From NCBI GenBank assembly GCA_021809225.1, contig JAKBAL010000064.1:1-8636 (forward strand): a DNA stretch of 8,636 bases, given 5' to 3'. Of the stretch, positions 1 to 5,419 are shown piece after piece. Position 1 is the first letter of the stretch. Each line of letters starts with the position of its first letter. This DNA is from Pseudomonadota bacterium (GTDB lineage: Bacteria > Pseudomonadota > Alphaproteobacteria > UBA9655). The position numbers and the translations under genes were made by a program. The notes beneath the pieces are model-generated. The model was not told the DNA's origin and did not search any database. It saw only the letters and a program-made list of their open reading frames with translations.

Positions 1-436
1 CATAATTTATTATATGATTCATCACTTGAGGAGGAGTTCCTCCATAAAGATTACGACTTAAGGCCTCTTCCAATCCTGTTTGATTATTTAAGGCATCTGT
101 ATAAGCTTTCAATGCCCCATAAAAAAATTGTGCGCATTTTTTGACTTGCTTTCCAACTCTTAAATCACTTACACCTACTTCGCGTAAGGTCAATTCCGTG
201 TACGAAAAAAACCCATCAAAAACAGCTTGAGCCAAAGACCCTTTCAGATGCTTGAAAAGAAGAGCCAAGTGAAGACAAGCACAATCAAAACGACCTTCAA
301 GAGAATCTGGAACGCCCCACGTTTCATAAAAAAAAGTCATGCGAGCTTGGCTAAAAACAGAAAAACACAAACGTTCCGCCTGAACATATTTCTTTCTTTT
401 CCAGAAACCGTTGACAGAAGATGCAACGATAGGCAT
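1..436 (-). CDS. Ubiquinol-cytochrome c chaperone family protein (CBP3-type), partial: C-terminus beyond window
   Basis: The minus-strand frame from 436 to the left edge gives 145 residues with no stop, so the C-terminus is missing. By comparison with the family, usually about 170-190 residues, some 25-45 are absent. Seen directly: an N-terminal basic stretch (residues 11-16), then YETWGVPDSLEGRFD (37-51) followed by LHLALLFKHL, then TLREVGVSDLRVGKQVKK (83-100), FFYGALKAY (104-112) and ALSRNLYGG (125-133). These match the signature blocks of the alphaproteobacterial and mitochondrial CBP3/UQCC1 family (GVPDTxxGRFD, REMGVGDLxVGKxVK, FYGR, RNxYxG). Family members assist cytochrome b synthesis and bc1 (complex III) assembly at the inner membrane. 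I prefer the ATG at 434-436 because TAAGG (443-447) lies 6 nt upstream. An in-frame ATG at 458-460 would add eight residues (MLNKIRFT) but has no visible ribosome site. It is divergent from bamE, an arrangement common in alphaproteobacteria. Confidence 0.87.
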   Translation of the reverse strand, partial: MPIVASSVNGFWKRKKYVQAERLCFSVFSQARMTFFYETWGVPDSLEGRFDCACLHLALLFKHLKGSLAQAVFDGFFSYTELTLREVGVSDLRVGKQVKKCAQFFYGALKAYTDALNNQTGLEEALSRNLYGGTPPQVMNHIINY

Positions 437-439
437 GGT
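411..439 (+). promoter_or_regulatory. Candidate promoter for bamE inside the chaperone gene
   Basis: A perfect TTGACA stands at 411-416. At a 17-bp spacing the -10 position (434-439) reads CATGGT, a poor match, so only the -35 half is convincing. The location fits, because the gap to the divergent chaperone start is only 43 bp and a bamE promoter would have to reach into that gene. A single TTGACA hexamer can occur by chance, so this is a weak call. Confidence 0.3.
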
Positions 440-479
440 AAACCTTATTTTGTTGAGCATCCACAACACGTACCGGCAA

Positions 480-941
480 ATGAACTTGAAATCAAGCTTC
501 TTCAAATTTTTCTTAATCATTCTCCTGTGTCTTACAGGGTGTGCTGTGATTGATAAACGCGGACATGTTGTTGATCCCATACAGCTTGATCAAATTCAAG
601 TTGGCGTGACAACCAAGGAGCAAGTCGCGGCGCTATTAGGAACGCCATCTTCCGTTGCGACATTTGGAGATAGGACGTGGTTTTATATTTCTGAAACCAC
701 ACGAAGGCGTGCTTTTCTTTCTCCTACCATCTTAAAAAGCAATGTTACTCGCATTGAGTTTACGCCTCTAGGAAAAGTATCTCTCGTTGATTCGCTTACA
801 GAAAAAGACAGACAAATTATTTCTCATGTTACACGAACAACCCCAACTTCAGGCCATACCTTTGGTGTTCTCGAACAAATCTTTGGAAACGTTGGTCGTT
901 TTAATGGTAAAGACCCTGATAATGACAGGTCAGGTCGTTAA
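480..941 (+). CDS. bamE: Outer membrane protein assembly factor BamE (SmpA/OmlA lipoprotein)
   Basis: The 153-residue product starts with a lipoprotein signal peptide: Lys4 and Lys9, a hydrophobic core FFLIILLCL (10-18), and lipobox Leu-Thr-Gly-Cys with the lipidated cysteine at 21. The mature part carries the SmpA/OmlA fold motifs: D37-Q-I-Q-V-G-V43, TKEQVAALLGTPS (45-57), TFGDRTWFYIS (61-71), then a beta strand region around VTRIEFTPLGKVSLVDSL. BamE is the small outer-membrane lipoprotein that stabilises the BamA-BamD complex during beta-barrel insertion. The frame is open back to an ATG at 411, but that start would bury the signal peptide behind 23 residues, so the ATG at 480 is chosen despite no clear Shine-Dalgarno sequence. 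The C-terminal tail (TFGVLEQIFGNVGRF, then charged residues) resembles alphaproteobacterial members. Its stop codon overlaps that of the convergent NDUFA9-like gene. Confidence 0.9.
   Translation: MNLKSSFFKFFLIILLCLTGCAVIDKRGHVVDPIQLDQIQVGVTTKEQVAALLGTPSSVATFGDRTWFYISETTRRRAFLSPTILKSNVTRIEFTPLGKVSLVDSLTEKDRQIISHVTRTTPTSGHTFGVLEQIFGNVGRFNGKDPDNDRSGR
938..941. other. Shared palindromic TTAA forming convergent overlapping stop codons
   Basis: The TAA at 939-941 ends bamE on the plus strand, and the TTA at 938-940, read in reverse as TAA, ends the NDUFA9-like gene. There is no intergenic space, so transcripts ending past either gene must be antisense to the other, or termination occurs within coding sequence. 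Confidence 0.9.
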
Positions 942-1864
942 AAATTTCCACTTGAACAATACCGTGTAAGATATAACGGCGCTAAGGCTTCCAATGCTTT
1001 AGGGCGTACGCCAAAGTTTTCAATTGTAAATGCTTGTGGGGAAACCACAGTATCTGTCTTTAAAAGCTCAACCTGATCAAGAGTTAAGGGAGGTGTTGGC
1101 AAATACTGGGTCAGCATGGCAATCACCTTTGCCAGATTAAAGGGAAGAGGAAGTAAAAACCTTTTGCGATGAATTGTTTTCAAAAGAAATTTCATAAGCT
1201 CCGAAAATGTATAAATGACAGGGCCTCCCAGTTCATAGATGTGTCCTCGTGCTTCTTTTTGCAGAGACGCTTTTTGAATACTTTCGGCTACATCTCCTAC
1301 ATAAATAGGTTGAAAGCGGGTCTTACCTCCTCCAATTAAGGGAAGGAAGGGAGAAAAAAGAGCCATTTCAGCAAACTTGTTTAAAAACTTATCCTCAGAA
1401 CCAAAGATCACACTGGGCCTAAAGATTGTAGCGTGGGGAAAGTACTTTAAAACGGCTTCTTCTCCCCGCGCTTTGGTGGAAGCATAACGTGAGAGAGACT
1501 CTTTATTCGCGCCTAACGCAGACATATGCAAAAGAGTTGGCACCTTCAACTCAGCAGCCATTTGCGCCACAAGGCTAGCTCCTTTTACATGAAGTGCCTC
1601 AAACGTTTGGGATCTTTTTTCATATAAAATACCCACAAGATTAACCACTACATCTGCTCCCTGGATTGCTCGTGCTATGTCTTTGCAAGAGAGAAGGGAA
1701 GCTTGAACGGGGATGATCTGTCCTGGTTCACCTAAAGGCTTTAAAAAATTCGCGGCCACAGGATTACGAACAATGACGCGGATGAGATCACCTTTATCAG
1801 CAAACTTTTCAACAACATATCGACCTACAAAACCAGAGCCGCCAACGATTGCTATTGTCCGCAT
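938..1864 (-). CDS. Complex I NDUFA9-like atypical SDR / NAD(P)-binding protein
   Basis: This is a 308-residue, apparently complete protein. The N-terminus has a Rossmann strand and the loop G8-G-S-G11-F-V-G14, an R29-V-I-V-R33 second strand, and GADVVVNLVGILYEK (69-83), typical of the atypical extended SDR group that includes mitochondrial NDUFA9 and its bacterial relatives. Ser115 and Y127-x3-K131 (RYASTKARGEE) occupy the classical SDR catalytic positions, followed by ATIFRPSVIFGSEDKF, FQPIYVGDVAESI and YELGGPVIYTFSELM, all usual family blocks. NDUFA9 is an accessory subunit of complex I that binds NADPH; in bacteria the role is less certain and may concern quinone or complex I biogenesis. 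The ATG at 1862-1864 has GGGA 7 nt upstream. The gene lies 165 bp downstream of the hydrolase gene on the same strand and may share its transcript. Its stop overlaps the bamE stop in a shared TTAA. Confidence 0.85.
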   Translation of the reverse strand: MRTIAIVGGSGFVGRYVVEKFADKGDLIRVIVRNPVAANFLKPLGEPGQIIPVQASLLSCKDIARAIQGADVVVNLVGILYEKRSQTFEALHVKGASLVAQMAAELKVPTLLHMSALGANKESLSRYASTKARGEEAVLKYFPHATIFRPSVIFGSEDKFLNKFAEMALFSPFLPLIGGGKTRFQPIYVGDVAESIQKASLQKEARGHIYELGGPVIYTFSELMKFLLKTIHRKRFLLPLPFNLAKVIAMLTQYLPTPPLTLDQVELLKTDTVVSPQAFTIENFGVRPKALEALAPLYLTRYCSSGNF

Positions 1865-2029
1865 TTTTCGATCCCATTTTTAGAAAAAGCTATTTCTCTA
1901 TGACATGATCTTCTCCCTTTGCAAAGACCCAAAGGATTCAAAGCTATAAGATGATTGTTAGGTAAGTCATTTCTCATCCTTCAATAAGAAGGTGAAACTT
2001 TAAAATTTAAATATACTTTAACAAGCGAG
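1865..2029. other. Intergenic spacer between two minus-strand genes
   Basis: This 165-bp AT-rich gap separates the hydrolase gene from the downstream NDUFA9-like gene. It contains no credible gene. A 5-bp inverted repeat (CCTTC, 5-nt loop, GAAGG; 1978-1992) lies downstream of the hydrolase stop, but no T-run follows it in the minus direction. No convincing promoter for the NDUFA9-like gene was found, so read-through from the hydrolase gene is as likely as a separate start. Confidence 0.5.
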
Positions 2030-2920
2030 TTATAATTTATTTTCTGCCCATTCTTTTGTCTTCTGATCAAAAAGATCGGCATTTTCAATGTTTGGCCAAT
2101 GACCACTTTGTGGGCATTGGATAATCGTGAGGTTATCTCCCAACACTTTAGTAGCTCGATCGGTTTTCCAAAGTTCAAGTGGAGCGCTATCAAAATCAAA
2201 AGGTCCCCCTAAAAGAAGGACGGGACATTTAACTTTTTCTAACCCATTTTCAAGTTGGTGCCTCGGCAAAAGTTCACAAAAGAAATGATTGGCAAGGGCA
2301 TCATCAGGCACAAAACCTTGCCAGACAGCGTGAATGGTGTTGTCATCAACCTCATAATTTGCCCAATACTTCGCAGAATCTCGTGTGTAAACGTTAAGAG
2401 ATAATTCTGAGTCTGTCGGTTTTTTGATTCGTTCATAAATTGCACGGCGTTTTGCATCATTGGCTTTACGTCCTGCATCAGCATGCTTTTCGAAATAGTC
2501 TTTCGTAAATTGATGCGTCTCGTCGTTCCACGCTGGGCAAGAAGCAATTAGCATTACGCCTTGAACAATAGGATCTTGTTTTGCAACTTCCAAAGCAATG
2601 ATTCCATAGCACGAATGACCTAAAATAATATACTTCGTAAGGCCTAATTGGTTGGCAACTGACTGAAGATCTAAGGAAATTTTTTCAATTGTTAGGGCTT
2701 CTGGATGATCCAATTTGTCATCTTCATGCCAATAAAGATTAGATGCATAAACTGTAAAAGTTTCCTTAAAGCGCTTTGAAAGTGTATTTTGCAAAAGGGT
2801 ACCAATAGCAAGGCAAGCAAAAGGCCCCTCACCCTCAACGTGGACAGCGTATTGTTTGTGATCAAGGATAACCGTTTGAATTCTTTTTTTTCGTGAGGAA
2901 TAGCCTAATGAAGAGAGCAT
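2030..2920 (-). CDS. Alpha/beta hydrolase fold protein
   Basis: The 296-residue protein has the order of an alpha/beta hydrolase. A nucleophile elbow YIILGHSCYG places Ser103 after a predicted strand; VKCPVLLLGGPFDFDSAP (230-247) carries the acid, Asp242 or Asp244; and SGHWPNIENADLF supplies His274. The segment between about 130 and 225 is rich in Trp, Tyr and charged residues and probably forms the lid or cap. The elbow is unusual: two residues after the serine there is Tyr instead of the small residue of GxSxG. The usual HGxP oxyanion segment near the N-terminus reads LAIGT. There is no signal peptide, so it is likely cytoplasmic. The general form recalls proline iminopeptidase-like hydrolases, but the substrate cannot be read from sequence. 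The start at 2920 is supported by AAGGAAAG immediately upstream. It is divergent from the sugar-dehydratase-like gene. Confidence 0.82.
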   Translation of the reverse strand: MLSSLGYSSRKKRIQTVILDHKQYAVHVEGEGPFACLAIGTLLQNTLSKRFKETFTVYASNLYWHEDDKLDHPEALTIEKISLDLQSVANQLGLTKYIILGHSCYGIIALEVAKQDPIVQGVMLIASCPAWNDETHQFTKDYFEKHADAGRKANDAKRRAIYERIKKPTDSELSLNVYTRDSAKYWANYEVDDNTIHAVWQGFVPDDALANHFFCELLPRHQLENGLEKVKCPVLLLGGPFDFDSAPLELWKTDRATKVLGDNLTIIQCPQSGHWPNIENADLFDQKTKEWAENKL

Positions 2921-3086
2921 TTATCTTTCCTTTATGTAAAAGCACAATGAAAATTTATATAAAATTAAAAGACAAATCCAGACATCGTCTACTGTATAAA
3001 ATTTTATTTCTTTTTCTCGGTGACAAACATCATCCATTCTTATAGATTGTATATAATTTTCAACAATCAAGTTCCTTTTAATGTAG
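2921..3086. promoter_or_regulatory. Divergent intergenic region with candidate promoters
   Basis: This 166-bp, very AT-rich gap must hold promoters for the hydrolase gene (leftward) and the three-gene operon (rightward). For the operon, TATAAT at 3052-3057 is a perfect -10 hexamer about 30 bp before the start codon, though no good -35 lies at 17 bp; TGACA at 3021-3025 is too distant. On the minus strand, TTGTTG (3061-3066) and TATAAG (3039-3044) are 16 bp apart and could serve the hydrolase gene, in which case the two promoters overlap. The pair GATTGT (3045-3050) and ACAATC (3063-3068) forms a 6-bp inverted repeat around the TATAAT. It could be an operator or a chance feature of AT-rich sequence. 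Confidence 0.4.
2925..2932 (-). promoter_or_regulatory. Ribosome binding site of the alpha/beta hydrolase gene
   Basis: On the minus strand AAGGAAAG precedes the ATG at 2918-2920, with the AGGA core 7 nt from the start codon. It fixes the start of the hydrolase gene. Confidence 0.65.
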
Positions 3087-4724
3087 ATGACTTCTTTTTA
3101 TTTCAAAAAATTTAAACAACTGAGCGTTAGCTTCCTTTATTCTATGATTCATTATCGATTTGCGTTTCTCTTCATTCTAGACATCCTTATCGTTATGTTC
3201 AGCTTCTTAGTAGGTCTTCTTTTGCAGGGAGAGGAGGACTTTCAACAAATTTCCACCTCTGCCCTTATGTTGAATGTTGGTTTATATACCTTATGTGGAA
3301 TTTCAATTTTTGGGATAAAATATATTTATCAAGAGAAGTTGTTTGTTCCTTCTGTAGGAAAACTACTTTTAAATTTTTTATACGCAACCAGCATTACCCT
3401 TTTATATATTCCTCTGACCTATATTTTACCGGAAAGTCTAGCTCTTCCACAAACAACCGTTTTTATAAGTTGGTTTGTTCTGATTGTTTTTTTAGAGATT
3501 CCCTATCAATTCTATCTCTTTTTTTCTCACTATCAAAACAAAGAGTTTAACCGTGAGGCCGGTACACCTTCCCCTGCATCACAACAGGCTTTAAAGCCTC
3601 TTTTAATTGAAGACTTGTTAGCAAGATCAGAAGTTAATTTCGAGCCTGAAGTCATAGGGGCTATGATTACCGGGAAAAGAGTCCTGATGATAGGTGTTGA
3701 GGGAATTTTTGGAGAGGAACTCGCTTATCAGATTGCAGGCTTTGATCCCTCTCACCTGTGCTTTGTGGAGAGTAGTGAAGAGACTCTATATTCCTTAGAT
3801 TTGAAAATGGCTGAACGTTATCCTCAGCTGATACGAGAAAATAAATTGGGTAATGCGGCTTGTCGCGAAGGTATTCGTCATATTATCGCAACCTTCAAAC
3901 CAGACCTTATTTTTCATACAGCGTCTCTTAAACACAGCCTTTTTGCAGAAGGAAACCCCTCACAAACAGTCCTAACGAATGTAATGGGGACACGAAATGT
4001 GGCTGATGCCTGCCGTGATTTTAAGGTAAAATCAATGATTTTTGTTTCAACCCATGAGGCCCTTCATCCTAGCCATATCCTAGGGGCTACCAAACGTCTC
4101 GGTGAATGTTATTGCCAAGCTTTAGATAGTCTTGAACAAAAAAAACCCAATGGAACACGATATACTATTGTGCGATTAGGACGCATTTTGGGAGCTTCTA
4201 ACTCGATAGTTCCTCTCTTTATCTGGCAAATTGAAAAAGGGGGGCCCCTCACAATAACCCATCCTGACCTTATGTATCATGTCTTAACAACCCGAGAAGC
4301 GGTCCACCTTACTCTTCAAGCTATGACGCTTTCTACACGTTCAAAAACGCAAGCCGGACGCTTATTTGTCGTGAGTATGGGAGATCCTATAAAAATTATA
4401 GAACTTGCTAAACAAATGATAGTTCTTGCCGAACTTACGGTGGATAAGGATATAAAAATTAAGTTTACAGGACTTAAACCAGGAGAAAAACTTATAGAAG
4501 ACATTTCTTTTGAGCACCTCTCTCCCACCAAAAACCCACGTATTTTTGTAGACACGCCGCGCACGATGGATCATGGTTTTCTGACCAGAGCACTTCATGA
4601 ACTTGAAACAGCAGCTAAAAATCAGGATGAAGAGTCTATCTTCCGCCTGCTCCATGCCCTTATTCCTGAGTACAAAAAATCAACCATCCATGAAAATAGT
4701 GAGTTAGACGAAAGTGAAGAATAG
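3087..4724 (+). CDS. Membrane-anchored nucleotide-sugar dehydratase-like protein (CapD/FlaA1/PglF family), altered catalytic motif
   Basis: The protein has 545 residues. Four hydrophobic segments (about 25-46, 59-80, 92-113, 122-147) anchor it in the inner membrane. A short linker leads to DLLAR (176-180) and a cytoplasmic Rossmann domain with the glycine loop G203-V-E-G-I-F-G209, then the family landmarks HTASLKH, NVMGTRNVADAC, GATKRLGE (333-340), FVVSMGDPIKI, FTGLKPGEKLIED and a C-terminal helical tail. Family members (WbpM, PglF, CapD) convert UDP-GlcNAc to its 4-keto-6-deoxy form for capsule, O-antigen or glycan synthesis. Two departures are visible. The usual S-T-D-K-A-V catalytic segment reads S-T322-H323-E324-A-L, and the Met before GATKR is Leu332. 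The Rossmann-like domain normally between membrane and dehydratase parts seems absent, which explains a length below the usual 600-650. No Shine-Dalgarno precedes the ATG. It may have altered or no dehydratase activity. Confidence 0.85.
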   Translation: MTSFYFKKFKQLSVSFLYSMIHYRFAFLFILDILIVMFSFLVGLLLQGEEDFQQISTSALMLNVGLYTLCGISIFGIKYIYQEKLFVPSVGKLLLNFLYATSITLLYIPLTYILPESLALPQTTVFISWFVLIVFLEIPYQFYLFFSHYQNKEFNREAGTPSPASQQALKPLLIEDLLARSEVNFEPEVIGAMITGKRVLMIGVEGIFGEELAYQIAGFDPSHLCFVESSEETLYSLDLKMAERYPQLIRENKLGNAACREGIRHIIATFKPDLIFHTASLKHSLFAEGNPSQTVLTNVMGTRNVADACRDFKVKSMIFVSTHEALHPSHILGATKRLGECYCQALDSLEQKKPNGTRYTIVRLGRILGASNSIVPLFIWQIEKGGPLTITHPDLMYHVLTTREAVHLTLQAMTLSTRSKTQAGRLFVVSMGDPIKIIELAKQMIVLAELTVDKDIKIKFTGLKPGEKLIEDISFEHLSPTKNPRIFVDTPRTMDHGFLTRALHELETAAKNQDEESIFRLLHALIPEYKKSTIHENSELDESEE

Positions 4725-4728
4725 GAGG
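4723..4728 (+). promoter_or_regulatory. Strong Shine-Dalgarno overlapping the preceding stop codon
   Basis: AGGAGG at 4723-4728 shares its first two bases with the TAG stop (4722-4724) of the dehydratase-like gene and lies 4 nt before the ATG of the amidotransferase gene. It is the strongest ribosome site in the window and allows terminating ribosomes to reinitiate, supporting translational coupling in the operon. Confidence 0.8.
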
Positions 4729-4732
4729 AAAA

Positions 4733-5419
4733 ATGAAAATTGCCTGCATTCAACACGTTGATTTTGAATCACCGGGCGTTATCGAGACATGGGCAAAAAA
4801 ACAAGACCATTTCTTTCAAATTTTTAAGCCTTATAAAGCAGAAGCTTTTCCAAATCCTACGGATTTTGACTTTATAATTTCTATGGGAGGACCTCAGAGT
4901 CCAAAAGACGCCCCTCATTTATCTTATCTACAAGATGAAATTAACTTTTTGAAAAAGAGTATTGAGGATCAAAAGTATGTCCTTGGCTTTTGTCTTGGAG
5001 CACAATTGATGGGGGAAGCTCTCGGGGGTAAGACCCTTAAAAGTCCTGAAAAAGAGGTTGGTGTTTTTCCAATTACTTTAACAAAGGAAGGAGCCAAAGA
5101 TCCCCTTTTTCATGATTTTCCTTCTTCTTTCCCTGTGATTCATTGGCATAATGATATGCCTGGATCTACCCAAACAGCTGTTCTTTTAGCGTCCAGCCAA
5201 GGATGTCCTATTCAAGGGTATCGTTATGGGCCTCGGGCTTATGGTTTACAGTTTCACATGGAAATTACCAAAAAAGGCATTCAAGATCTTATGACTTACG
5301 CTCCAGATGATTTAAAATCGAGTCGATTTACACAAAGCCCAGACGAGCTATTGCAGCAAGATTATGACTCTATCCATCAACAGATGTACATTCTTTTAGA
5401 TCGTTTGAGTCGTTTATGA
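4733..5419 (+). CDS. Class I (type 1) glutamine amidotransferase-like protein, GMP synthase GATase-related
   Basis: The 228-residue product is a stand-alone GATase domain. FDFIISMGGPQSP (45-57) is the oxyanion-side GGP motif; VLGFCLGAQLMGEALGG (83-99) holds the nucleophile Cys87; and YGLQFHMEIT (170-179) holds His175 and Glu177, completing the Cys-His-Glu triad. HWHNDMP (137-143) matches the HxD segment common in the GMP synthase-like group. The family hydrolyses glutamine and hands ammonia to a synthase partner, or acts on small gamma-glutamyl compounds. Nothing here gives the acceptor, and no synthase domain is fused. The gene starts 8 bp after the dehydratase-like gene behind a strong AGGAGG, and its stop overlaps the mutS start by ATGA, so it is the middle gene of a coupled operon. 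It is complete, with no signal peptide or membrane segment. Confidence 0.87.
   Translation: MKIACIQHVDFESPGVIETWAKKQDHFFQIFKPYKAEAFPNPTDFDFIISMGGPQSPKDAPHLSYLQDEINFLKKSIEDQKYVLGFCLGAQLMGEALGGKTLKSPEKEVGVFPITLTKEGAKDPLFHDFPSSFPVIHWHNDMPGSTQTAVLLASSQGCPIQGYRYGPRAYGLQFHMEITKKGIQDLMTYAPDDLKSSRFTQSPDELLQQDYDSIHQQMYILLDRLSRL

Noticed and set aside
411..479. Extended bamE start at ATG 411
   Set aside because: It would add 23 residues ahead of a clean lipoprotein signal peptide with the lipobox cysteine at residue 21 from the ATG at 480.
485..496. Inverted repeat CTTGAAATCAAG as a possible operator between the divergent genes
   Set aside because: Five-base arms inside bamE codons, with no second copy of equal quality, are not distinguishable from chance.
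227..553. Plus-strand open frame of 108 codons overlapping the chaperone and bamE genes
   Set aside because: It is antisense to the well-supported chaperone gene and out of frame with bamE; the translation is low-complexity, rich in Lys, Arg and Phe, with no motif.
982..1002. Hairpin CTAAGGC / GCTTTAG as a possible bamE terminator
   Set aside because: It is inside the NDUFA9-like coding sequence, contains a G-T pair, and has no T-run after it; chance pairing is likely.
1978..1992. CCTTC-AATAA-GAAGG hairpin as terminator of the hydrolase gene
   Set aside because: A 5-bp stem without a following T-run on the minus strand is too weak to call.
2239..2547. Minus-strand open frame inside the hydrolase gene
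   Set aside because: It is in another frame of a gene with clear motifs and has no recognisable protein features.
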